Origin: GCA-2861595 sp035526335
GTDB lineage: Bacteria > Actinomycetota > Acidimicrobiia > Acidimicrobiales > GCA-2861595
Length of the DNA: 64,000 bases
Reading direction: 5' to 3'
Assembly: GCA_035526335.1 (NCBI GenBank)
Contig: DATLCN010000036.1
Span: 124,001-188,000, forward strand
Position numbers and translations under genes: made by a program. Positions within the stretch are counted from its first letter, which is position 1. The number at the start of each line of letters is the position of its first letter. Of this stretch, positions 52,356 to 60,749 are shown piece by piece. The notes below the pieces were generated by a model, which made no database searches, was not told the origin of the DNA, and saw nothing but the letters and a program-made list of their open reading frames with translations.

Positions 52356-53150
52356 ATGCGTCGTGTTGCGCCATGCGGTGGGCAGTCCGGGTTCATGCGG
52401 TCGGCGATGATGATCGCTCTAGTTGGTGTCGTGGCATTGGCCGCGTGCAGCAGTGCCAAGGAAAAGGCCGAAACGACGGACTCAGACAAGAGCGCGAGCA
52501 AGCCGGCGAGCGACGTCGAGGTCGCTGCGTGCGGTTTCTCGACCAGCCAGAGTGACGGACCGGTCTCGGTTCTGAAGGTCACGAACAGCGGGCCCACGCC
52601 GAGTCATTACCGGATGACCGTCGTCTTCGAGACGAACAAAGGGGAGCGACTCGACTCCGGCAACGCCACGGTGCTCGACCTCGCTCCGAAACAGACCAAG
52701 GAAGTCGAGGCCGTCTCACTCAACGCTGACGCCAACGCGAGGCTGTTCAAGTGCCGGGTCACCGAGGTGACGCGGACGCCCGAGGGGCAGCCGGAAACCA
52801 GATTCTCGTCGGCCTTCCCCTCGGACTCGCCCTCGGCGACGTGGCGTGCGGGGCGGGACGTCGACGGCGAGGCCCTGGGGAAATGCAGGACCGACTCCCG
52901 CACCGTGCGCACCGCCGAGGAGGCCTTTTTCGCCAGGGCCGGTAGGTATGCGACCAGCACCGAGGAACTGGTTTCCGCCGGCATGCTCAGCGAGCCGTCA
53001 TCGCTGCACCGGGTGGAGCTTTATCCTCCCGATGCTCCCTCCACCACGGATCAGTACGGCAGTAGCGGATCGCCGTATTTCCTGGTCGTGACCGCCCCCA
53101 TGTGCGGCGTGCCGGGTCACCGCGTCGGCCAAATGCCGACCGACTATTGA
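52356..53150 (+). CDS. Lipoprotein ending in a pilin-like head domain
   Basis: 264 aa from ATG 52356 (GAGGA before it; 52395 is the alternative). Lipoprotein signal with lipobox ALAAC (MMIALVGVVALAACSS). Residues about 50-150 are a beta-sandwich-like domain (VSVLKVTNSGPTPSHYRMTV). From about 170 it reads KCRTDSRTVRTAEEAFFARA, then GRYATSTEELVSAGMLSE and a last Cys in APMCGVPG, which matches the globular head of the stand-alone pilin and of the fusions but lacks the pilin helix. So a pilin head has been placed on a lipid anchor. Lies between fmdE and response regulator 2 (1 bp before the latter); it could be a membrane dock for the pilin stems or a signal input for the kinase. Confidence 0.82.
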   Translation: MRRVAPCGGQSGFMRSAMMIALVGVVALAACSSAKEKAETTDSDKSASKPASDVEVAACGFSTSQSDGPVSVLKVTNSGPTPSHYRMTVVFETNKGERLDSGNATVLDLAPKQTKEVEAVSLNADANARLFKCRVTEVTRTPEGQPETRFSSAFPSDSPSATWRAGRDVDGEALGKCRTDSRTVRTAEEAFFARAGRYATSTEELVSAGMLSEPSSLHRVELYPPDAPSTTDQYGSSGSPYFLVVTAPMCGVPGHRVGQMPTDY

Positions 53151-53151
53151 C

Positions 53152-53820
53152 ATGACATTGGACGGCACCCGCGTGGTGTTGGTGGAGGACGACGAATCGG
53201 TCCGAAACGCGGTGGAGATCGCCCTCCAGGGAGAGGGCTGCGACGTGGTGGCCCGGACCGACGGCAGCGCCATCGCCGAGATCCTCGAGTCCTTCCAGCC
53301 CGAGCTGTTCGTACTCGACGTGCGCCTGGCCAGCGGGCTCGACGGGGTGAGCATCACCAGCGAGTTGCGGCGGACCAGCGACGTTCCGGTACTGCTGCTC
53401 ACCGCCGCCGACAGTGTCGACGATCGCCTCGCGGGGTTCCGGGCCGGCGCGGACGACTACATCGGCAAGCCGTTCTCGATGGCCGAGCTGCTGGCCCGCG
53501 CCGAGGCCGTGCTCCGCCGGTCGGCCGGCGGCGCCCACAGGATGGGCGACCTGATCGTCAACGACACCACCCGCACCGTGAGCCGCCGGGGCCGGGAGGT
53601 CAACCTTACCCCCACCGAGTACGAGCTGTTGGCGGCGCTCGGCCGCCGGCCGGGCCGAGTTCTCTCCAAGCAGGACCTGCTCAACCAGGTGTGGGGGTTC
53701 GATTCCTACGCGGACAACCTGGTGGAGGTGCACATGAGCGCTCTGCGCCGGAAGCTGGAGGAGTGCGGTCCGAGGGTGATCCACACCGTTCGCGGCATCG
53801 GCTACACCCTGCGGGTCTGA
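53152..53820 (+). CDS. OmpR/PhoB-family response regulator 2
   Basis: 222 aa. Receiver with VVLVEDDESVRNAVEIALQG, phospho-Asp in LFVLDVRLASG, Thr in VLLLTAADS and Lys in DDYIGKPFS. Winged helix LTPTEYELLAALGRRPGRVL to HTVRGIGYTLRV. In the same operon as fmdE and the lipoprotein, with the kinase 6 bp downstream. Best candidate for the protein that binds the CTTCAGG repeats, since one such promoter drives its own operon. Paralogue of the regulator at 26265. Confidence 0.93.
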   Translation: MTLDGTRVVLVEDDESVRNAVEIALQGEGCDVVARTDGSAIAEILESFQPELFVLDVRLASGLDGVSITSELRRTSDVPVLLLTAADSVDDRLAGFRAGADDYIGKPFSMAELLARAEAVLRRSAGGAHRMGDLIVNDTTRTVSRRGREVNLTPTEYELLAALGRRPGRVLSKQDLLNQVWGFDSYADNLVEVHMSALRRKLEECGPRVIHTVRGIGYTLRV

Positions 53821-53826
53821 GGCCCC

Positions 53827-55176
53827 ATGCGAACTCCCTCGCTGGCCCGGCGGGTCGTGGTCGTCGGCGTGGGTGTGGTGGCGCTGCTGACGCTGGGCCT
53901 CGACGTCCTCCTCTACCTCAGCGTGCGGTCGGTGGCCGCCGACCGGACCCATGCCGTACTCGAGAGCCAGACCACCCTGATCGACGCGGTGGTGAGGACC
54001 GAGAACCCCGCGCCGAGCCCCGAGGATCTGGTCGGGCGCCTCAGCGGGCTGGGCGTGGAGGCAACGGTGCAGGCCGGCGACGGGCCGGTCCTGCGCAGCC
54101 GCCCCGCCCGGACCGAGGAGCCTTCCCGTCTCGTCTCCCGGAAGATCCCGGTGCCCCACGGCCTGAAGGTCACGTTGTTCGTCCCCTCGCCCGACGACGA
54201 TCCCCAGCTGCGGCGCCTCCTCAAGTTCGAAGTGATCATCACCCCACTGCTCATAGCCCTGGCCGCCCTGCTCCTTCAGTGGATCGCCGAGGTGGCCATG
54301 GCTCCTCTCGAGGAGATCGCCGCCGCCGCCCGCCGCACCACGCTCGGCCAGCTGGGGGAGCGGCTCCGGGCCGACCGGCCCGACACCCGGCTCGGCCAGA
54401 TAGCAGTGGCCTACGACGAGATGCTCGACGCCCTCGAGGGGGCGGTGGCCGAGGCCCGCGCCGCCGAGACCCGCACCCGCAGGTTCCTCGACGACGCCGC
54501 CCACCAGCTGCGCACACCCATCACCAGCATCCGGGCTGGCGCCGAGACCCTCCAGCGCAACGTCACACCGGGCCAGCGCGACCACCTGCTGGCCGCAGTA
54601 GTGCGCGACAGCGAGCGGGCCGGCCGCCTCATGGCCGGGCTCCTGCGCCTGGCCCGCCTCGGCCACCCCCAGGCTCTCGAGGTTCGGCCCACCGATCTGG
54701 TGGCGCTGTGCGAGGAAGAGGCCGACCAGGCCCGCCCCGACAGCCCGCACCTGAAGATCACGGCGCGCGCCGCCGAGGGGCCGGCGCTCGGCCGCCCCGA
54801 GGTCGCCGCCGACACCGTGTCCGAGATCCTGGCCAACCTGGTGGACAACTCCCGCCGCCACGCCCGCTCGCACATCGAGATCGTCGTCGATCGCGACGAT
54901 CAGTGGGTGCGCATCCGAGTGCTCGACGACGGCCCGGGGCTACCCGAAGGGCAGGCCGAAGTAGCCTTCGACCGCTTCGTGAGCCTCGACGCCCAAGGCG
55001 GCTCGGGCCTTGGGCTGGCCATCGCCCGCGAGCTGGCCCGTGCCCAGGGCGGCGACCTCATCTACGAGGCCGGCGAGTTCATGGTCACGCTGCCCTGGAG
55101 GCCCGGGGCGGTACCCGATGGCCCGAGAAGGCACCCCGACTACACATCATCTACGGAACAATCGTTTCAGCTATGA
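53827..55176 (+). CDS. Membrane sensor histidine kinase 2
   Basis: 449 aa. Membrane segment 1 (about 10-32), an outside loop of about 85 residues, segment 2 (about 136-156, VIITPLLIALAALLLQWIAE), HAMP, HisKA with FLDDAAHQLRTPITSIRAGA, and HATPase with LANLVDNSRRHA, LDDGPGLPEGQ and GSGLGLAIARELARAQGGDL. The same build as the kinase at 26951 but with no PAS domains. The outside loop is the obvious place for a signal such as ligand-loaded binding protein or pilin state. Confidence 0.93.
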   Translation: MRTPSLARRVVVVGVGVVALLTLGLDVLLYLSVRSVAADRTHAVLESQTTLIDAVVRTENPAPSPEDLVGRLSGLGVEATVQAGDGPVLRSRPARTEEPSRLVSRKIPVPHGLKVTLFVPSPDDDPQLRRLLKFEVIITPLLIALAALLLQWIAEVAMAPLEEIAAAARRTTLGQLGERLRADRPDTRLGQIAVAYDEMLDALEGAVAEARAAETRTRRFLDDAAHQLRTPITSIRAGAETLQRNVTPGQRDHLLAAVVRDSERAGRLMAGLLRLARLGHPQALEVRPTDLVALCEEEADQARPDSPHLKITARAAEGPALGRPEVAADTVSEILANLVDNSRRHARSHIEIVVDRDDQWVRIRVLDDGPGLPEGQAEVAFDRFVSLDAQGGSGLGLAIARELARAQGGDLIYEAGEFMVTLPWRPGAVPDGPRRHPDYTSSTEQSFQL

Positions 55177-55298
55177 AGATCGCTATCTCGGGGTGGAATC
55201 GGGCCCTCTGCGGTCGAGTCGGACGTCGGCCTCCCTTCGCTCTCCGGCGTGCGCACCGCGACCAAGGGGCCGACGCCGTCGGAGCGAGCCGGCGCCGG

Positions 55299-55826
55299 CT
55301 AGGCACCGACGTCGGGGGTGCCTCCGAAGCAGTTTCTCTGCCTGAAGCCGGCGATCCGCTGGCGCCGTGCCCGGAACGAAGCGGATCGGACGCCCGCCGG
55401 CTTCCCCTTGGCCGCTTCCTGCAGGGCGGCGACGGTCGCGGCCAGGTCCGAACGGACCTCGGTGGGTGCATCCGCCTTCATCCGGGTGAGGGTTCCGCCA
55501 AGCTGCCCGATCAGCCGGCTCATGGCCTTCGCCGAGGTGTCGACGGGTTCGGCTCCCGAGGCCGTGGTCGGGACAAGGCGCTCGAACTCCACCGCTGCTT
55601 GGCAGTACCGGGCCAGCTTCTCGGCCTTAGCCGTCGGGCTGGAGCCACTTCCGCCGAACGTAACGAATGCCGCGACAGCAAGAGCTACGACAACCAGCGC
55701 CACGGCGGCAATTCGCGCCGGGGGAGTCCCTATACCCGGCAGCCGCCTCTTGGGCGCCTTCTTTTGCGGGGCCGGACGAGTGGGCTTGTTGGCTCCGATG
55801 GACGAAAAGTCCAGGGGCGCGGTCAT
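55299..55826 (-). CDS. Single-span membrane protein of unknown function (paralogue A)
   Basis: 175 aa. MTAPLDFSSIGANKPTRPAP, a basic segment, one membrane span (IAAVALVVVALAVAAFV), then a helical outside domain with two Cys: KLARYCQAAVEFERLVP and a C-terminal KPAGVRSASFRARRQRIAGF ... RNCFGG. Last gene of the dppB3-dppC3 operon. A paralogue with the same start (MTAPLDFSS) and end block lies at 61126, divergent from fusion 4. The cupredoxin lipoprotein at 16765 has a similar helical part. I do not recognise the family; linkage to two pilin-fusion loci suggests an accessory role. Confidence 0.8.
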   Translation of the reverse strand: MTAPLDFSSIGANKPTRPAPQKKAPKRRLPGIGTPPARIAAVALVVVALAVAAFVTFGGSGSSPTAKAEKLARYCQAAVEFERLVPTTASGAEPVDTSAKAMSRLIGQLGGTLTRMKADAPTEVRSDLAATVAALQEAAKGKPAGVRSASFRARRQRIAGFRQRNCFGGTPDVGA

Positions 55827-55923
55827 CGGTAAACCCGTTCGCGCCCCGAATGGATTCTGTGATCATTCACCGAGCGAGAATGGTAGCCAAAACGCCGGAG
55901 CGGGGCCTGCGCGCCCCACCACC

Positions 55924-56925
55924 TCACCGGGGGCGGCCAGCGAGCAGCTCGCCGGCCTGCAGCGGCAAAGCCCCCGTTGACGGCGAGCCCTGACGCCCTC
56001 GCCATCGGCGCGTCAAGGTCCTGGACAAGGCCACGGCCCTGCGACGCGGGTCGAGCACCTCGCCCAGGGCGTCGGCCAGCAGGTTGATGCCCAGCACGGC
56101 GATCACGAGGGCGGTGCCCGGGAAGACGGACATCCACCAGGCTTGCTGCAAGTAGCCGTTGGCGGTGCTGATCAGCTGGCCCAGGCTGACGCGCTGGGTG
56201 TCGCCGACGCCGAGAAACGCCAATCCAGCCTCGATCAGAATGACCGACGAGGCGTTGAGGGCGATGAGCACGGTCGCGGTCGGCAGGATGTTGGGGATGA
56301 CGTGCCGAACGACGATGTGGGTGTCCCGTGCTCCTGCCGCTCGGGCCGCCTCCACGAAGTCCCGGTGTCGCACGGTCAACGTTTCGGCGCGGACGACCCG
56401 GGCCAGCAGCGGCCACATGGTGAGTCCCAGGCTGAGGATGATGTTGCGCTGGGTGGCCCCGAACAGGCTGAGGACGAGCAGTACGAGGAAGAACCGCGGG
56501 ATTGTCTGGAGTAGCTCGACGACGCGCAGAACGGCGCGGTCCAGTATTCCGCCGGCCCGGTAGCCGGCAGTGGCGCCGACGGTCAGCCCCAGACCTGCGG
56601 AGATGAGTGCCGCCCAGATCACCACGGTCATGGTCGTCTGCACTCCGTGCACGACGAGGGTGAACTCGTCGCGTCCGGCGTAGTCGGTGCCGAAGCGGTG
56701 AGCTGCCGAAGGCGCTTGCAGGCCGTTGCCCACCACGTGGTTGGGATCGAGGGGGGCGATCCGGTCGGCGAGCTTGGCCACCAGGGCGAACGACCCCGTC
56801 ATTACGAGACCGAGAGCCCCCGCCGGCCGCTTGGCGATGTTCCCCAGCAGCCTCAGTCCCGGAACTCGGCGCCAGCGGATCCACCCGCGCGGAGGCGAGG
56901 CCACCGGCTCAGCGACTGCGGGCAC
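55924..56925 (-). CDS. DppC-type ABC permease (cassette 3)
   Basis: 333 aa. Contains AAHRFGTDYAGRDEFTLVVH, VLRVVELLQTIPRFFLVLLV, the EAA loop FVEAARAAGARDTHIVVRHV and EAGLAFLGVGDTQRVSLGQL. More distant from the cassette 1 and 2 DppC than these are from each other. Overlaps DppB 3 by 17 bp. No ATPase or binding protein in this operon; the binding partner is presumably the divergent fusion 3. Confidence 0.93.
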   Translation of the reverse strand: MPAVAEPVASPPRGWIRWRRVPGLRLLGNIAKRPAGALGLVMTGSFALVAKLADRIAPLDPNHVVGNGLQAPSAAHRFGTDYAGRDEFTLVVHGVQTTMTVVIWAALISAGLGLTVGATAGYRAGGILDRAVLRVVELLQTIPRFFLVLLVLSLFGATQRNIILSLGLTMWPLLARVVRAETLTVRHRDFVEAARAAGARDTHIVVRHVIPNILPTATVLIALNASSVILIEAGLAFLGVGDTQRVSLGQLISTANGYLQQAWWMSVFPGTALVIAVLGINLLADALGEVLDPRRRAVALSRTLTRRWRGRQGSPSTGALPLQAGELLAGRPR

Positions 56926-57871
56926 GGGGGTCGATCCAGAGGTACAACAGATCGATGAGAACGTTGGTCACCAGCACACCGGTGGCGACGAGCAGGACGA
57001 TGCCCACCACCAACGCCTCGTCGCCGCCGCGGGCTGACCGCAGCGCCGAGCCGAGACCGGGCCAGCCGAACACGGTCTCGACGACCAGCGACCCTGACAG
57101 CAGGAACCCTATGCGGGTGCCGATAACGGTGACCACCGGGAGCATGGCGTTGCGCATGGCGTGGCGGCTGACGACGATGTCCTCGGGAATGCCCTTGGCC
57201 CGGGCCGTCAGCACGTAGTCCTGGCCCAGCTCCTGCACCAGGGCGCCGCGCGTGATGCGGGTGACCAGCGCGATCTCGGACGTGGCCAGCACCAGGGCGG
57301 GGAGGATCAGGTGGTATCCGATGTCGGTCCACCGATCGAGACCGACCGGGGGACTGCGGCTGTCGACGTACCCCGACAGCGGAAACCACCCGAGGTGCAC
57401 GGCGAAGATGATGACGGCGATCTGGCCGAGCCAGAACGCCGGCACGGCGTATCCGACCAGTGATCCGGTGCTGATGGCCAGGTCGACCGGGCCGAGCGGG
57501 CGGCGGGCGGCAAGCGCGCCCAGGAAGAGGCCCAACACGCTGGACATAACGAGGGCCGTGCCGGTCAGCAGCAGGGTCGGCCTGATCCGACTGGCGATCA
57601 CCTCGCTCACGGGTGCACCCAGGCTGTCCACCATGCCGAGGTTGCCGCGGGCCAAGTCTGTGACGTAGGTGACGAATTGTTGCCCGAGCGGCCGGTCATA
57701 GCCCATCTGGTGGCGGATCTCCTGGATCCGTTCCGGAGTCGCTCCATCGCCAGCCAACTCTTGCGACGGGTCAGCGGCGGATGCATGGACCAGCAGGAAC
57801 GTCAGCACCAGGATGCTGGCCAGGGTCGGGATGATGCCGAGTAGTCGCCGCACCACGAAGCGTGTCCCCAT
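56909..57871 (-). CDS. DppB-type ABC permease (cassette 3)
   Basis: 320 aa. Starts MGTRFVVRRLLGIIPTLASI; has the usual six segments, the extracellular helix pattern GYDRPLGQQFVTYVTDLARG, and the EAA loop DYVLTARAKGIPEDIVVSRH, ending LLYLWIDPRARSR. First gene of a three-gene operon (dppB3, dppC3, membrane protein A) divergent from fusion 3. Confidence 0.94.
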   Translation of the reverse strand: MGTRFVVRRLLGIIPTLASILVLTFLLVHASAADPSQELAGDGATPERIQEIRHQMGYDRPLGQQFVTYVTDLARGNLGMVDSLGAPVSEVIASRIRPTLLLTGTALVMSSVLGLFLGALAARRPLGPVDLAISTGSLVGYAVPAFWLGQIAVIIFAVHLGWFPLSGYVDSRSPPVGLDRWTDIGYHLILPALVLATSEIALVTRITRGALVQELGQDYVLTARAKGIPEDIVVSRHAMRNAMLPVVTVIGTRIGFLLSGSLVVETVFGWPGLGSALRSARGGDEALVVGIVLLVATGVLVTNVLIDLLYLWIDPRARSR

Positions 57872-57912
57872 GGCGATGCCACGGTACCATCGGCCCTCCG
57901 CCGGGTGGTCGC

Positions 57913-57966
57913 CTTCAGGAATCTTCAGCTAACCGTCAGCCGATCTTCAGACGGCCCTGTCACGAT
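57913..57966 (+). promoter_or_regulatory. CTTCAGG-repeat promoter of fusion gene 3
   Basis: CTTCAGG (57913), CTTCAGC (57923), CGTCAGC (57934) and CTTCAGA (57945), spaced 10, 11 and 11 bp; a 9-bp gap; CACGAT (57961-57966) as -10. The 10-11-11 spacing is identical to that before fusion 4. Lies between the divergent dppB3 and fusion 3. Confidence 0.7.
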
Positions 57967-58034
57967 CGTCGCCAAGAAGTCTCCCTGCCGTCGTGACGGC
58001 GCCCATCTGGAGACGCTATGGAGAGGACGAAGAC

Positions 58035-60488
58035 ATGTCGAGACTCATGGCCCGGCAGCGGCGCAAGCACAGTGAGGACCAATCAGGTTTCACACTGATC
58101 GAGCTGCTCGTGGTGATCATCATCTTGGGCGTGCTCTCGGCGGTCGTCGTCTTCGCCGTCCGCGGCACTGGTGACAAGGGTCAGTCGGCTGCGCAGGCCA
58201 CCGACGTGAAAACCCTGCGCACCGCCGAGGAGGCCTTCTGCGCCAAGATCGGCTACTACGGCACCATGGATCAGCTCACCGGGACCGCTCCGGCTGACGC
58301 TGCCGGCAACACCTACAAGTTCCTGTCCGAGAAGGGAAGCCTCAACACGATCCAGACCGAGGGGGTCTCCGGAACCTGTGGTGACGGTACGAAAGGCCCG
58401 AGTGGGTACAAGATCCTGTGCACGGTGACGGCGACCAACAATTGCCAGGCGGCTGTCGCCGGCGGCGCCGTCGCCACCGGAGGCACCATGGTCCTGGCTT
58501 CCGGCTCCCTGGGCGGCCCGTACAACCCGGCCACCACCTCTAGCGGCAATACCCATCCTCTCTCCGAGCCGATGTTCAACGGCCTTCTGGCCTTCGACAG
58601 CGCCGGCGCGGTCGTCCCCGACCTGGCTGCCTCGATGCCGACGGTGACGAACAACGGTGACGGCTCGCAGGACATGGATGTCACGCTGCGCTCCGGGATC
58701 AAGTGGCACGACAGTGGAGTTACGAACGCGGTCTACAACCCGGCTGGCGCGGTGCAGACGGTGAGCGCCGACGACGTGGTGTTCAGCTACCAGTACGCCA
58801 TTCTCAAGGGCCAGGGCCGGACCGCCGGTTCGATGGGCCCGGCCCTGGGCTACAACGCAACCAACTTCAACTTCGGCACCAACCAGGGGATCACCGCCAC
58901 CGGGCCTCTAACCGTGAGGTTCCACTTCCTGTACCCGTACTCGCTCATCGCCTTCAAGCAGATGAACGTGACCGAGGGGGCGATCATCCCCAAGCACGTC
59001 TACTCCCGCTGCGCGGAAGCCAGTGGCGGCGGCCAGGCACCTGCGACGAGCACTCTGAACACTTCGAACACCCTCTGCGCCGAGAACTTCGCGCCGGTCG
59101 GCAGCGGCCCCTTCACGTGGAGCGGGCAGACGACAACGCAGATCAACGCGGCCGGGTCGATCACCCTCAACAAGAACTCGAACTACTTCAAAACGGGTCT
59201 GCCCTACCTTTCGAAGATCGTTTTGCAGAACACCAGCACGGCCGCCACCTCACTCCAGGCCGCACGGGGCACGTCGGGCAGCACGGACACGGCTAGCCTC
59301 GCGTCCACGCAGGTCAAGACCCCGTTCGACTTCACCACCAGCAGCAGCTACAGCGTGGCGTCGATCCCCCGAGGCTCCGGTGGAGCCAACTGCATCAACA
59401 CCATCTCCTTCAACCTGTGGCAGCCGGTGGCTTCGACCACGGTCGGTACCACCACCTTCACGCTGTCGGAGTACGCTGGTGAGCCCGGGATTTCCGGTGG
59501 CCTCCCGGGGACGGCCCCGCCGATGTCCCGGGCGGCGATCGTGGCGCAGGCCGCGAATGCGCCGTACAACAACCCGATCCTCAGCTCGTTCCTGGTGCGC
59601 AAGGCCATGTTCGAGGGCTTCGACCGGGCCCAGGCCGCCATCAACGACACGGGCCTGTCGACCGCGGTCGGCGCTCCGGTCGGCACGCCCCGGATGGCCG
59701 ACTCGATCTACAACAGCAACCTGCCGGTCGCCTACTCGCCGACCACGTTCCCTGGTGGGACGGGCGCTAACCTCGGCAAGCCGACGGTGGTCCAGGCGAA
59801 CGCCGACCTCGATGCCGCCGGGTGGGACGGCGGATTGGCGACGAACTCCAGAGGAAAGACGGTCCGCACCTGGGGCAACCACGGCGCCGGTGACCCGGTT
59901 CCCCTGCCCCAGCAGACCGTGCTCGGCCTCGTCCCTGGCACGCGGTTCAACATCGACATCACCCACCACTACAGCGCCACGCAGCCCGCCATCTCGGTGC
60001 AGTTCATCAGCGACATGCTGACGCTCGGCATCGATGTCATCGACCGCAACATCTTCACGGGCTCGGGATCCTCGATCGCGTCGCAGTACCCTGCCATCGC
60101 GGATGCCCGGAACTTCCAGATCGGCATCACGTCGTACTGCCACGGTGACGACCCGGTGATCGGATCGCAGCGCCAGTACGTCTCCTCCTCCATCAACACG
60201 GCCTTCGCCGCCAACATGGCCGGCAACCGGGACCAGTGCACGAACGCCACCTGCTCGGGCTCCGGGGACGCGAGCAGCATGGACGGCCTGTGGTACCAGG
60301 TGAACCGGGCCACCACGGCTTCGGCCCGGACGACGCTCTTCGGCCAGATCCAGGCCAAGGAGGTCGGCTTCCTCAGCCAGATCCCGGTGGACGAGACGCC
60401 TTCCTTCCGGGTCACCCGCAACGTCTGCGGGGGCCTGAACAACCAGAACACCGGGTTGTTAGCCGAGGCCGCCTACTGCTCGTCCTGA
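58035..60488 (+). CDS. Pilin-solute-binding protein fusion 3
   Basis: 817 aa from ATG 58035 (GAGAGGA upstream). Leader of 18 residues (ends EDQSG), then FTLIELLVVIIILGVLSAVV; pilin head with KTLRTAEEAFCAKIGYYGTM and a second Cys in SGTCGDG; family 5 binding domain from about residue 150 (GTMVLASGSLGGPYNPATTS, MDVTLRSGIKWHDSG, SADDVVFSYQYAIL, SFLVRKAMFEGFDRAQAAIN). The binding half is longer and more divergent than in fusions 1 and 2, so a different ligand is likely, while the pilin half is well conserved. Divergent from permease cassette 3; followed by a strong terminator hairpin. Confidence 0.94.
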   Translation: MSRLMARQRRKHSEDQSGFTLIELLVVIIILGVLSAVVVFAVRGTGDKGQSAAQATDVKTLRTAEEAFCAKIGYYGTMDQLTGTAPADAAGNTYKFLSEKGSLNTIQTEGVSGTCGDGTKGPSGYKILCTVTATNNCQAAVAGGAVATGGTMVLASGSLGGPYNPATTSSGNTHPLSEPMFNGLLAFDSAGAVVPDLAASMPTVTNNGDGSQDMDVTLRSGIKWHDSGVTNAVYNPAGAVQTVSADDVVFSYQYAILKGQGRTAGSMGPALGYNATNFNFGTNQGITATGPLTVRFHFLYPYSLIAFKQMNVTEGAIIPKHVYSRCAEASGGGQAPATSTLNTSNTLCAENFAPVGSGPFTWSGQTTTQINAAGSITLNKNSNYFKTGLPYLSKIVLQNTSTAATSLQAARGTSGSTDTASLASTQVKTPFDFTTSSSYSVASIPRGSGGANCINTISFNLWQPVASTTVGTTTFTLSEYAGEPGISGGLPGTAPPMSRAAIVAQAANAPYNNPILSSFLVRKAMFEGFDRAQAAINDTGLSTAVGAPVGTPRMADSIYNSNLPVAYSPTTFPGGTGANLGKPTVVQANADLDAAGWDGGLATNSRGKTVRTWGNHGAGDPVPLPQQTVLGLVPGTRFNIDITHHYSATQPAISVQFISDMLTLGIDVIDRNIFTGSGSSIASQYPAIADARNFQIGITSYCHGDDPVIGSQRQYVSSSINTAFAANMAGNRDQCTNATCSGSGDASSMDGLWYQVNRATTASARTTLFGQIQAKEVGFLSQIPVDETPSFRVTRNVCGGLNNQNTGLLAEAAYCSS

Positions 60489-60507
60489 GCATCTGAATCG
60501 CCCCTGT

Positions 60508-60539
60508 GGGGCTGAGCGCGTCAAGCAGCGCTCAGCCCC
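60508..60539 (+). terminator. Terminator hairpin after fusion 3
   Basis: GGGGCTGAGCGC / GCGCTCAGCCCC, a perfect 12-bp stem with an 8-nt loop (GTCAAGCA), 20 bp after the fusion 3 stop. Confidence 0.85.
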
Positions 60540-60603
60540 CCGGGGGCCTCGGAGGCCATCTTCCCCGTCGATCGACGGTAAAGAGCCAGAAGCAACCCAC
60601 CTG

Positions 60604-60629
60604 AGGGCCGGCCACCAGTGGCCGGCCCT
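60604..60629. terminator. Second hairpin, probably terminator facing the pilT relic
   Basis: AGGGCCGGCCA / TGGCCGGCCCT, a perfect 11-bp stem with a 4-nt loop. It lies downstream of the minus-strand pilT relic and could terminate from that side. Confidence 0.55.
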
Positions 60630-60749
60630 TAAGGCGTTCCAAGCCTCGGGAGGCGCCGCCCTCCTCCGCCAGGAGCCGGAACTCCCACCCGGGGAGGCGA
60701 CCCCCTGACCCGGAATGGGGCGAACCGAAGCGGGCTCGGACCCCCGCCG

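Noticed and set aside
53691..55832. 713-codon forward frame overlapping response regulator and kinase 2
   Set aside because: It is in a different frame from the two-component genes and is composed of Arg/Pro/Gly-rich sequence without motifs.
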